Assembly: GCF_000147355.1 (NCBI RefSeq)
Contig: NC_014506.1
Span: 992,001 to 1,056,000 of the forward strand
From: Sulfurimonas autotrophica DSM 16294
Lineage (GTDB): Bacteria; Campylobacterota; Campylobacteria; Campylobacterales; Sulfurimonadaceae
Direction of reading: 5' to 3'
Length of the DNA: 64,000 bases
The translations under genes and the position numbers were made by a program. Below the pieces are notes generated by a model that did not search any database, had not been told where the DNA came from, and was given only the letters and a program-made list of their open reading frames with translations. This document shows positions 17,657-26,063 of the stretch, piece after piece (position 1 is the first letter of the stretch; each line of letters starts with the position of its first letter).

Positions 17657-18826
17657 ATGGCATTTAGAAAATTAAAGCAGAAAAAATATACTGGTATAAC
17701 AGAATACTTTAATCCTAATTCTGATGATAAAGAAACAAGAGCATTATATATATCATATAGAGATGTAAGTGGAACTTCAGTTAAGAAAAAACTTGAAACA
17801 CTAGACCTTGTAAAAGCAGGTAAAATTTTATCTGATATTAAACATGAGGTTGAAAGGGAAAAGAAACTACTAAGTGCCGAAGAAAGAGATTTTACTCGAC
17901 AATCCATAAAAAATAAACTTACTTTAGACCAAATAGTAGAATGGTATTTCGGTCAACGTAAAGCTAAAGATAATATTAAAGATTACCAAGCTTATAAAAA
18001 TAGGATAGCTCCTATATTGGGTTCTAAGATAGCAACTAAAGTTACTACAGACGATATTCAAAAGCTTCAAGACAAACTGATTAAAAAGTATGCCCCAAAG
18101 ACTACAAATGAAACTATAAATAGCTTGAGAGCTTTGTATAATAAAGCAATTAAAAAAAAAGAGGTTAGTAGGTTCCAATCCTGTAGTTATAAGTAGTGAT
18201 GATATTCAAAAAATTGAACAAAATACTGAACCAGGGAAAGTACTAACAAACGAAGAATTAGAACTAATGTTTAATACATTTAAAAATGGAGATTATGATT
18301 TAGAAATTCAACCTAGACCTACATTATATCTATTCTCTAAAATATTGTACTTTACTGGAGCAAGGCCTAGTGGTGTGATTGATATTCAGGTAAAACATTG
18401 TAACTTTGATGAAAATAAGATTACTATCAAAGCTATGAAAAAAGGAAAAAGCTATCAGGCTCAGGTAAGACTAGAGTTAATGGAGCTAATTAAAGAGTGG
18501 ATTTCAGAACATAGTCTTGGTTTTAACGATTATATATTTTATCCACAGCAGACTTTCATAAGAACAGGGAAAGGTAAAGATAAGGCTACCGCTTACAGTG
18601 GATACAGAAAGCAAGGTCAACAAGTTTTTAACAAAATTTTTAATGTAGGAATACCAAATACAGAGTTAATGCATCGTGTTTCATTTTACAGTTTAAGAAG
18701 AACTGCTGGCACAAAAGTTTATAAGGCAAAAGGAATAATGCACGCTATGTTGTTCTTAAATCATACATCAGTCAAAACTACTCAAATGTAGCAGGAGATA
18801 TGGAAGGGATTGCAGATATTCTTTAA
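17657..18826 (+). pseudogene. Tyrosine recombinase (integrase), two frame breaks
   Basis: A phage-type integrase read in pieces. The start ATG at 17657 follows GGAG. Residues 1-75 are the arm-binding region and 80-170 the SAM-like core-binding domain (IVEWYFGQRK...). The frame is lost at a run of nine A (18152-18160); eight A would restore ...KKKRLVGSNPVV... and lead into the catalytic domain. That domain shows the first Arg in TGARPSG, a Lys in MKKGKS, the box MHRVSFYSLRR and LNHTSVKTTQM. A second break at 18789, one base short, turns the nucleophile Tyr codon into a stop; restored, the end reads ...QMYAGDMEGIADIL. As given, no active enzyme can be made. Confidence 0.85.
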
Positions 18827-18882
18827 CTCTATTAAAGTAGTAATTATGCTAAAATTAAGATTAATATAAAAAAGAGAAATAA

Positions 18883-19854
18883 ATGAATTATGCACCACCA
18901 TTTAAAATCACTACTAAAATAATTGACTTAATCAGTAAGATCAGTTTGAATATTGGAAAACTTGAGGTAATTGATTCATCATCTACTCTACCTCTGCTGA
19001 GGAAAGTAAATCAAATTAGAACAATTACTGGAACACTTCAAATAGAAGGTAGTAGTCTTGATGAAGAGAGAATTACTGCACTTATTGAAGGGAAGAGAGT
19101 TTTAGGTAAAGTTGATGAGATAGCAGAAGCAAATGGTGCTATTGCTTTATATAAACAGATTGATAATTTGAATTATAAAGATGAACAAGAACTTTTAAAA
19201 TCACACAAGGTTTTGATGGATGAACTTTTAAAAAATGCTGGAACATATCGAACAAAAGATGTAGGTGTGGGTGGCGAAGGTGGTGTAGTTCATGTTGCAC
19301 CTCCTAATGGACATATACCAAAGCTTATGAGTGACCTATTTGATTGGTTAAGTACAACAGATGAACATCCTTTAATTGTAAGTAGCGTATTCCACTATGA
19401 GTTTGAGTTTATACACCCTTTTATAGATGGTAATGGGAGAATGGGAAGATTTTGGCAGAGTTTGATTCTTTATAATTGGAACAACTATTTTAGTGTTATT
19501 CCTATTGAGAGTATCATAAGGGACAAACAGCAGGAATACTATAATGTGCTTGAAGAGTGTGGAAGCAGTGGAGAGAGTACACTGTTTATAGAATTTGCAC
19601 TTCAATCAATTTTGGAAGCAATTGATAAGGTCGGCAATAGAGTCAGTAATAAGGTCGGTAATCTAACTGATAATCAACAAATGATACTTGAACAGATTCA
19701 ACTTAATAATAAAATATCTGCATCTAAACTATCTGATATTGTAGGTATTTCAAAAAGAAAGATTGAAGAAAATTTAGCCAAACTAAAAGAGCAAGGGATT
19801 TTACAAAGAGTTGGTGGAACTAGAGGTTACTGGGAATTACTGGCAGTAATTTAA
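18883..19854 (+). CDS. Fic-family AMP-transferase with C-terminal winged helix
   Basis: A 323-residue Fic protein. The N-terminal helical part contains an inhibitory motif of the form (S/T)xxxE(G/N), TLQIEG, so it is class II, autoinhibited. The Fic core has HPFIDGNGRMGR with the catalytic His near 19413-19450. A C-terminal helix-turn-helix/winged domain (residues about 255-320: ASKLSDIVGISKRKIEENLAKL) probably binds DNA. Fic enzymes move AMP, or other nucleotide parts, onto Ser/Thr/Tyr of target proteins. Its own start has GAGA upstream. It lies on the island between the dead integrase and the IS3 copy. The target is unknown. Confidence 0.9.
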   Translation: MNYAPPFKITTKIIDLISKISLNIGKLEVIDSSSTLPLLRKVNQIRTITGTLQIEGSSLDEERITALIEGKRVLGKVDEIAEANGAIALYKQIDNLNYKDEQELLKSHKVLMDELLKNAGTYRTKDVGVGGEGGVVHVAPPNGHIPKLMSDLFDWLSTTDEHPLIVSSVFHYEFEFIHPFIDGNGRMGRFWQSLILYNWNNYFSVIPIESIIRDKQQEYYNVLEECGSSGESTLFIEFALQSILEAIDKVGNRVSNKVGNLTDNQQMILEQIQLNNKISASKLSDIVGISKRKIEENLAKLKEQGILQRVGGTRGYWELLAVI

Positions 19855-19974
19855 AATATGAATAAATATAGCAAAAGTAGACAATCTTTAAATGACATAT
19901 ACCAAATAGACCTTTGATGTGGCTACACTAATTCATACTTAGAATATTTAGCGATTCTGAGATAAAATATCAGT

Positions 19975-20316
19975 ATGAGTAAGGATAAGAACAAGATGAG
20001 AAATAGTAAATACACCAGAGAATTTAGAGATTCTAGTGTTCAATTGGTGATAAATTCAGACGAATCAACTGCAAAAATTGCCAAAGATTTAGATGTGAAC
20101 GAGAAGACTCTTTATAATTGGGTTAGGGAATATAAAAAAGCCAATAATATTCCTATATTTCCAAGGGGTTATTCTGCTTCTGAAGATGGAAAGAAGAACA
20201 TAAAAGAGACAGCAGAAGAAGAGAACAAACGCTTACGAGCAGAGAACAAATTACTCAAGCAAGAAAGAGACATTTTAAAAAAGGCAACAGCGTACTTTGC
20301 AAAAGAAGTTCTGTAA
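19975..20316 (+). CDS. IS3-family transposase OrfA
   Basis: A 113-residue protein with an N-terminal helix-turn-helix (YTREFRDSSVQLV...STAKIAKDLDVNEKTLYNWVREYKK) and a C-terminal leucine-zipper-like helix (EENKRLRAENKLLKQERDILKKA). It binds the element ends. The heptamer A-AAA-AAG at 20277-20283 sits in the zero frame (TTA AAA AAG). A minus-one slip there leads without a stop through VKYAWIQKNK into OrfB, giving the OrfAB transposase. Without slipping, OrfA ends at 20316. Confidence 0.93.
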   Translation: MSKDKNKMRNSKYTREFRDSSVQLVINSDESTAKIAKDLDVNEKTLYNWVREYKKANNIPIFPRGYSASEDGKKNIKETAEEENKRLRAENKLLKQERDILKKATAYFAKEVL

Positions 20317-20342
20317 AATACGCATGGATTCAAAAGAATAAA

Positions 20343-21194
20343 ATGAACTTCAATATTACAGTAATGTGCAAAGTTTTAAAAGTTGACAAATCAAGCTTTT
20401 ATCATTGGATAAAAGCGGGTTGTATTGTTAAAAAAGTTGATGAAAAGCTCAATGAACTCATAGAAATAATATTTGTTCAAGGAAGGCAGAACTACGGTAC
20501 AAGACGCATCAAAGAGAAACTGAAACAAAGATATGGATTTCTTGTTTCAAGACGCCGTATAGGCGATATTATGAAGGACTTGGGGCTTGTCGCAAAGACC
20601 AAAAAGCGATATAAAATCAATACAACAAATTCAAATCACAATCTACCAATTGCACCCAATCTCTTAGAGAGAGATTTTTATGCTTCTACTCCAGATGAGA
20701 AATATGTTGGAGATATAACTTATATTCCAACAAATGAAGGCTGGCTCTATTTAGCCACTGTCATAGATTTGTACTCAAGACGAATAGTCGGTTGGTCAAT
20801 GGATGATACCATGAAAGTTTCACTTGTAAATGATGCCCTAAATATGGCATTAATCAGCCGAAAACCGCCAAAAAGTTTAATTTGGCATACAGATAGAGGC
20901 AGCCAATATGCTTCTTATGCGCATAAAGATTTATTGCAAAAATATGGAATCGTTCAAAGCATGTCAAGAAAGGGTAATTGTTGGGATAACGCAGTAGCAG
21001 AGAGCTTTTTTCATACCTTGAAAACTGAACTTGTTTACCATGAGATTTATGAAACAAAATCTCAAGCTAATCAGAGTATTTTTGAATGGATTGAAGTTTA
21101 TTACAATAGACAAAGGATGCATAGTTCAAATAATAATTTGTCACCTGTCGAGTTTGAAGAAAAAATGATGTTACAGGTTGAAACAGCAGCTTAG
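20343..21194 (+). CDS. IS3-family transposase OrfB (DDE catalytic part)
   Basis: The catalytic half of the IS3 transposase, 283 residues: a helix-turn-helix-21 type segment (NYGTRRIKEKLKQRYG), then the rve integrase core with all three acidic residues in VGDITYI, HTDRGSQYAS and WDNAVAESFFHTLKTE. It is made mainly as the OrfAB fusion through the minus-one shift in orfA, since the frame stays open upstream of this ATG. It is intact, so this element may still be mobile. Confidence 0.95.
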   Translation: MNFNITVMCKVLKVDKSSFYHWIKAGCIVKKVDEKLNELIEIIFVQGRQNYGTRRIKEKLKQRYGFLVSRRRIGDIMKDLGLVAKTKKRYKINTTNSNHNLPIAPNLLERDFYASTPDEKYVGDITYIPTNEGWLYLATVIDLYSRRIVGWSMDDTMKVSLVNDALNMALISRKPPKSLIWHTDRGSQYASYAHKDLLQKYGIVQSMSRKGNCWDNAVAESFFHTLKTELVYHEIYETKSQANQSIFEWIEVYYNRQRMHSSNNNLSPVEFEEKMMLQVETAA

Positions 21195-21332
21195 ATATAT
21201 TTGTTCTGAGTATGATATAGGGTTGACATATCATGCAGTCAAGAAAACTTTTTAAGCAATCAAGAGAGTTTCATAAAGTAATAGTTAATATGAATTAAAC
21301 TTATTTGTTTATATATTCAAAAATGCTAATAT

Positions 21333-22533
21333 ATGTTTATGAGAAAGTTGACACATAAAGAAAAGAAAAATAAAGTTAGAACGCTAAGTAGTTGGATAGG
21401 AAGAATAAATAGCCGTTTAACTTTTATTGAAAACATAGATGAATATGTAAAAAGAAATATTGATGAGACTAACGTAAGTTTGAAAAAAGAAAATATTATT
21501 TCATATTTTAATAGGTGGATAGAAGAGCCTTCATCATTTGTTATCCCTATGTATATAAATGATTTTAAATTAGAACAGAGTAATTTTAAAACTATAGAAT
21601 CTATTGATAGTTACATAGAAAAAATAGATAACATAGCTTCTACCTATTCCGGTTCAGACACACTTGTAGGGAATCAAATAGAGTTTGATTTGTACTTTAG
21701 AAGATATCTAAGTCTTTTGCAAAGTAGAGCAAGTTATGAACGAGAAGCAATGATTGATTACAGTCCAGAAGTCACTAAAATTAAAAGCACACTCGTAAAA
21801 CATGAGAAAAGTTTAGAAAATCTAGATAATAAAAAAACATATACTATATCTCAAATAAATAAAGGAATTAAGCAAAAAGAAGATCATTCAGAACGAATAA
21901 AAAAGGTTACTAAAGAAATTGAGAATAAATTTAATACATTGAAATTACATATAGAAAATTTATATCAAAATAGAAAAGGAAAAAAACGATTAGAAAAGTT
22001 TATGCGAGGGGAAAGTGAATATGAGATTTATACTATAAATTGGGAAGAGTATACAGTAGAAACAATTACAGAGGATGCTCTTATTCCTTTTGCACAAAAA
22101 GAAAAAAAACGTAAAGTATGGATTAAAAAAACTATTTCAAATATTAGGACACTCAAAGATAAACTTAATAAATATCAACATGAATTTGATGAATACCTAA
22201 TTGAGTCGGGCTCTATAGGAGAAAAAATAGTTAGACAATGGCTTATAAATAAAAATATTGAGTTTGAAGAGCAGAAACGATTTTCAGATTGTATAGATAA
22301 ATCAACATTACCATTCGATTTTTTTCTCCCTACTTTAAAAATACTTATAGAATTTGATGGTGCTCAGCATTATATGGCTATAGAACTTTTTGGTGGAGAA
22401 GTGGGTTTTATAGATAGGAAACGAAAAGATGCGATTAAAACTAAGTGGGCTGAAAAATAGTGAATATAAACTTTTTAGAATTCGTTATGATGAAAATGTG
22501 GAACTAGCTTTAAAGACAATATTAATAATGTAA
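21333..22533 (+). pseudogene. Coiled-coil protein with C-terminal PD-(D/E)XK-like nuclease domain, 3' frameshift
   Basis: The protein is about 400 residues long when repaired. Residues 1-300 are charged and helical, probably coiled coil. The C-terminal part (IGEKIVRQWL...LPFDFFLP...LIEFDGAQHY) has the Asp and the E-x-D-G-x-Q-H pattern of DUF559/Vsr-like nuclease folds. The frame stops at 22460 after an A5 run (22453-22457), but the next frame continues as SEYKLFRIRYDEN... to a stop at 22533, exactly the strand such domains need. Two extra bases, or one fewer, restore it. It may be a defence or homing-type nuclease; I do not recognise the family of the N-terminal part. Confidence 0.6.
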
Positions 22534-22569
22534 AAAAATGTATCAAAATGAGTGTTTTTTTAAGTAATA

Positions 22570-22588
22570 GGTAGCAATAGGGTAGCAA
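22570..22588 (+). repeat. Tandem GGTAGCAA pair near the right att copy
   Basis: GGTAGCAA at 22570-22577 recurs at 22581-22588, period 11, about 70 bases inside the right border of the island. It is comparable in placement to the other three tandem pairs and may be an arm-type site. Confidence 0.4.
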
Positions 22589-22658
22589 AAAGTCTTTATC
22601 TGTAAACTTAAAGTAGCTAAGAAGTGCTTATTTTAGGGATTTAAAGAGTGTTATCGGG

Positions 22659-22733
22659 TGGATGGGGTAGAGGGATTCGAACCCCCGAATACCAGTACCA
22701 AAAACTGGTGCCTTACCGCTTGGCGATACCCCA
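22659..22733 (-). tRNA. tRNA-Gln (anticodon TTG)
   Basis: Read on the minus strand the gene starts TGGGGTATCGCC and ends in TACCCCA, T and CCA, so CCA is encoded (22659-22661). The acceptor stem TGGGGTA/TACCCCA pairs fully. The anticodon stem CCAGT/ACTGG holds the loop TTTTGGT with anticodon TTG. The T arm GGGGGTTCGAATCCC is normal. Its 3' end is the integration target of the island. The weak U1-A72 pair is typical of bacterial tRNA-Gln. Confidence 0.97.
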
Positions 22734-22752
22734 ATGCTTTGTAGAAAAAAAT

Positions 22753-22829
<77 letters not shown>

Positions 22830-22952
22830 GTGTTTCAAACACTTTCACTCTGTGTTTGTGAGCGAAATTATAGACAAAAATCTCTTTTATGTCAAGAGTT
22901 TTTTGTTAAAAATATTAAATTTTTTTTGAACTCTTTTTAATGAATATTTTCC

Positions 22953-22958
22953 TATAAT
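22953..22958 (+). promoter_or_regulatory. Candidate -10 box for ribBA
   Basis: TATAAT stands 38 bases before the ribBA start. No good -35 box is seen, which is usual for sigma-70 promoters of Campylobacterota. Confidence 0.4.
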
Positions 22959-22995
22959 AAAGAAAATAAAAAATATTAATAAATAAAGAGAAAAT

Positions 22996-24024
22996 ATGAA
23001 ACCGATAGAGAGAGTTTTACAGGCTATAGAAGATATTAAAAAAGGCAAGATGGTAATTATGATTGATGATGAAGACAGAGAAAATGAGGGTGACTTGGTT
23101 TATGCTGCTGCTTTTTCAACTCCTGCACATGTAAACTTTATGGCAACGCATGCACGAGGGCTTATATGCGTTGCTCTGTCTAAATCTATTGCAGACAGAC
23201 TCAATTTAAATCCTATGGTGAGTTCAAATACATCTTCATATGAGACTGCTTTTACTGTTTCTGTGGATGCAAAAGATGCTTTGACAGGTATTTCTGCAAA
23301 AGAGCGTGATGATACTATAAAAATACTGGCTAATCCTATTTCAAAGCCGGATGAGCTGGTAAAACCGGGACATATTTTTCCTTTGATAGCAAAAGAAGGC
23401 GGTACGCTTGTGAGAACGGGGCATACAGAAGGTTCCGTTGATTTATGCCGTTTGGCAGGGCTTAACGAGGCCGGTGTGATTTGTGAGATTATTAAAGATA
23501 ACGGTGAGATGGCTCGTCGGGATGATTTAGATATTTTTGCAAAAAAGCATGATCTGCATACGGTGTTTATTTCCGATATTGTTGAATACAGACTTGCCAA
23601 TGAAAGACTCGTAAAAGAGATAGATGTGCAAGAGATAGAGTTTTTCGGTGTAAAAGTACAGCGACATACATTCCAAGACCATGACGGCATTCATCATACG
23701 GCTATACTTTTTTACAATGCAGGTGAGGTTGCCAATGTAAGAGTTCATAACGTTATACCTGATTGTGAACTGCTTTTAAATCAAGACAAATATAATAATC
23801 TTATTAACTCTATAGAATATCTCAAGCAAAACAGTGGTTTATTGGTTTTTATCAACAAAACGAACCATCAGGACAATGCAGCTATGAAAGAATTCGGCAT
23901 CGGTGCGCAGATTATCAAATCTTTCGGTGTTTCAAAGATGAACCTGATTACTTCTATGAAAAAAACTGATTTTGTCGGGCTGGGTGGATTCGGGCTGGAA
24001 GTAAATGAAATTATAGATATTTAA
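22996..24024 (+). CDS. ribBA: RibBA: DHBP synthase with degenerate GTP cyclohydrolase II domain
   Basis: Residues 1-200 are 3,4-dihydroxy-2-butanone-4-phosphate synthase, which makes the four-carbon unit of riboflavin from ribulose 5-phosphate. DDEDRENEGDL, ATHARGLICVAL and RTGHTEGSVDL carry its substrate and metal residues. Residues 210-342 have the outline of GTP cyclohydrolase II (VRVHN start), but the three zinc cysteines expected after this point are missing and the GDLRCDC region is replaced by IPDCELLLNQDKYNN. That half is therefore unlikely to be catalytic; a similar state is known from Helicobacter relatives. A separate ribA should exist elsewhere. The stop overlaps the apbE start. 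Confidence 0.92.
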   Translation: MKPIERVLQAIEDIKKGKMVIMIDDEDRENEGDLVYAAAFSTPAHVNFMATHARGLICVALSKSIADRLNLNPMVSSNTSSYETAFTVSVDAKDALTGISAKERDDTIKILANPISKPDELVKPGHIFPLIAKEGGTLVRTGHTEGSVDLCRLAGLNEAGVICEIIKDNGEMARRDDLDIFAKKHDLHTVFISDIVEYRLANERLVKEIDVQEIEFFGVKVQRHTFQDHDGIHHTAILFYNAGEVANVRVHNVIPDCELLLNQDKYNNLINSIEYLKQNSGLLVFINKTNHQDNAAMKEFGIGAQIIKSFGVSKMNLITSMKKTDFVGLGGFGLEVNEIIDI

Positions 24025-24956
24025 TGCATAAATTGTTACTCATTGCATGTTTGTTTCTTACATGTAATGCAGATATACAGATGACACAGCGTTCAAAAGT
24101 AATGATGGGGACCTTTGTGTCTGTTTCTGTTGAGAGGGGGCATAAAGAGCTTATAAAACAATCCTTTGAAATAATAAAAGGAGTTGAGAGCTCTCTCTCT
24201 TCTTACAAAAAAACATCTCCTATTGCTAAACTCAATAAAAATAAAGAAGCAGACTTAGATGCCTATAGCTATGAATCATTAAAGCTCTCTTTGCAATACT
24301 ATAACGAGACAGGCGGTTATTTTGATATTGCCGTAGGAAAGATTACAAAAGATTTATACCATTTTGGCGAAAAAGAAAGAGTAGCTTCTTCTAAAGAGCT
24401 GCAAAAAAGTTCTACATCTATCGGCGGGCTTGTATTTGATAAATCAACGGCATATATTAATAATACTATAAAAATAGACCTTGGAGGTATGGGCAAGGGG
24501 TTTGGCGTTGATAAAGTCAGTGCATTTTTAGTGAAAAACAGCGTTAAAAAAGCCGTCATAGCTTTAAGCGGTGATATTCGATGTATAGGTACATGTAAGA
24601 TTGCTGTAAATAATCCTTTGGATGCAAATCAGCCTTTGGCCCTTTTTACAATGAACAACAGCGGTGTGAGTACGAGCGGAAATTATAACAGATATATTAA
24701 GAGTCCAAAATACAATCATCTTATAAATCCTAAAACAAAACAATCAGAACAAAATTTTTTCTCTGTCACACTTGTTTCAAACCTGCCATCGGCTACACTT
24801 GATGCATATGCAACGGCTGTGAGTGTTATGCCTGTAAAAAAAGCATATGCTTTTTTAAACTCTCAACCTTTGGCATATATAATTTTACAAGCAGATAAAA
24901 AACTTATAGTCAGTCAAAATATTATCCACTATATAAGTGATTTAAAATTGAAATGA
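24024..24956 (+). CDS. apbE: ApbE: FAD:protein FMN transferase
   Basis: A periplasmic enzyme of 310 residues that attaches FMN from FAD to Thr/Ser of exported flavoproteins. It has a signal peptide (MHKLLLIACLFLTCNA), then the family features: MMGTFVSV, FDIAVG, the flavin-binding IDLGGMGKGFGVDKV, ALSGDIRCIG, and the metal-site region SATLDAYATAV. The ATG overlaps the ribBA stop by one base, so flavin supply and flavin transfer are coupled. Its 3' end overlaps the convergent cytochrome gene by 15 bases. A likely substrate with a flavinylation motif is encoded at 26980-27513. Confidence 0.93.
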   Translation: MHKLLLIACLFLTCNADIQMTQRSKVMMGTFVSVSVERGHKELIKQSFEIIKGVESSLSSYKKTSPIAKLNKNKEADLDAYSYESLKLSLQYYNETGGYFDIAVGKITKDLYHFGEKERVASSKELQKSSTSIGGLVFDKSTAYINNTIKIDLGGMGKGFGVDKVSAFLVKNSVKKAVIALSGDIRCIGTCKIAVNNPLDANQPLALFTMNNSGVSTSGNYNRYIKSPKYNHLINPKTKQSEQNFFSVTLVSNLPSATLDAYATAVSVMPVKKAYAFLNSQPLAYIILQADKKLIVSQNIIHYISDLKLK

Positions 24957-26045
24957 TTGCGTTTTTAACACTCTTATTTTGCTGAGCTCTTTATCATTTT
25001 GAAGATGCAGTTCTTTTGCCGCTTTGTTGGAAATAAGTCGAAAGCCGAGTGTAATGATGACTTTGTCTTCTTTTTGGAGTTTTGTATTATATTTGACATT
25101 CTTTTTTGCGTAAATGAGTGTATCTTTTAAAACTTTTTTTGCTTCAAACGGCATACTTTGGGTGCCGTTTTTCCCAAAAATACGTGTGAAAATGTATGGT
25201 TTTAAAGAAATAGTTTTATCCCCTCTTCTGATTTGAATATCAAGAACACCTTCTCTGTATGCCTGTCCAAAGAGAGCATGATTAGCTTGGTTTATAATTT
25301 TTACATCAAAGCCATTGCTGTTTTTTTCTACTGTTAAATCTATATATTTGCCAAGAGTTTCACTAAAGATATGTACACCTGCTATACCGTGATAAGCGTG
25401 CGTTTTACTGTCTCTAAGTGTTGTTTTACTGCCCATGATTTGCGGCATGTGACACGATATGCATGTATGCTTGTCTTTTTTGTCTATGTAGGCATCTAGC
25501 ATTATAATATCAAAATCATTACTATTATTTACATGTGAATGACATCCCATACAGACATTGCCGTTATAGTAGTTTTCATTGTTGTATTCTATTTGATGAT
25601 AAGGAGAATTTTTAGAATGTTTTACGAGTCCAAAGAAAGAGCTTGTTGTCTCGTACTTTACTTTTGATTCATTTTTTTTATCTGCTTGTGCTGTGTAAAA
25701 GTCCTTTTTCTCGCCGCTAAGTATGTTTTTGTTGGCTTTATCACCTTCTTGAACATCTTTTATGGTGTGACAGTAAATACATGAAATAGGAGCTTCTTTT
25801 TCTTCACGTGGAGTCTTTGCACTTGGTGAGTGGCAGCTCTTACAATTGTTTTTTTCTTTATTTTTATGCTCTTTTTCAAAAAGAGCTTTATATGTTTTAT
25901 CGTTAGCAAGTGATGACTTTCTGTGAATAGAGTTGTAGTATTCTTTGTAAATAAGAGGATGGCATTTTTGACAAACTTTATTGTCATTTGCAAAAGAGAC
26001 GTTACATGTAAGTATAATCAGTGAGAGTAATATAAGTGTTTTCAT
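24942..26045 (-). CDS. Periplasmic pentahaem cytochrome c
   Basis: A 367-residue protein with a signal peptide (MKTLILLSLIILTCNVSFA) and five haem motifs in the first 210 residues: CQKCH, CKSCH, CIYCH, CMGCH and CISCH. The pattern of the haem part (CxxCHPxIYKEYYNSIHRKS...) is like the cytochrome c554/c552 family. The last 150 residues have no haem site and look like a beta-rich domain. It is the last gene of the porin operon on the minus strand, 18 bases after the membrane protein gene. It probably moves electrons across the periplasm between the membrane proteins and the FMN protein or an outside partner; the direction is unknown. Confidence 0.9.
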   Translation of the reverse strand: MKTLILLSLIILTCNVSFANDNKVCQKCHPLIYKEYYNSIHRKSSLANDKTYKALFEKEHKNKEKNNCKSCHSPSAKTPREEKEAPISCIYCHTIKDVQEGDKANKNILSGEKKDFYTAQADKKNESKVKYETTSSFFGLVKHSKNSPYHQIEYNNENYYNGNVCMGCHSHVNNSNDFDIIMLDAYIDKKDKHTCISCHMPQIMGSKTTLRDSKTHAYHGIAGVHIFSETLGKYIDLTVEKNSNGFDVKIINQANHALFGQAYREGVLDIQIRRGDKTISLKPYIFTRIFGKNGTQSMPFEAKKVLKDTLIYAKKNVKYNTKLQKEDKVIITLGFRLISNKAAKELHLQNDKELSKIRVLKTQSFQF

Positions 26046-26063
26046 AAGAAATATTGTAGCGGA

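Larger units (their letters stand above)
19915..21234 (+). mobile_element. Complete IS3-family insertion sequence (about 1320 bp)
   Basis: Two transposase frames lie between imperfect terminal inverted repeats of 28 bases (19915-19942 and 21207-21234, 21 of 28 matching), starting TGAT and ending ATCA. No 3-4 bp target duplication is visible (CTT on the left, TGC on the right), so a flank may have been rearranged. A shift heptamer lies in orfA. A related solitary end is found at 56323-56351. Confidence 0.88.
16439..22681. mobile_element. Genomic island inserted at the 3' end of tRNA-Gln
   Basis: The interval is bounded on the right by the intact tRNA-Gln gene and on the left by a 21-bp copy of the tRNA 3' end (16439-16459). 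A third copy lies inside at 17469-17491, splitting the island into a 1-kb part (toxin-antitoxin) and a 5.2-kb part (integrase, Fic, IS3 element, nuclease-like gene). The integrase gene lies beside the middle copy, the usual place. The genes lack housekeeping function and several are broken. Two successive insertions at one tRNA site explain the layout. The broken integrase means the island probably cannot excise by itself. Confidence 0.85.

Noticed and set aside
19912-21237. Target-site duplication of the IS3 element
   Set aside because: The flanking bases CTT and TGC do not match, nor do four-base versions.
16505-22588. CRISPR array suggested by short repeats on the island
   Set aside because: Each repeat has only two copies, the units differ, and there are no regular spacers or cas genes.
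24942-24956. Overlap of the apbE and cytochrome 3' ends as a regulatory antisense element
   Set aside because: A 15-base convergent overlap is ordinary in compact genomes; the same occurs at 50210-50224.
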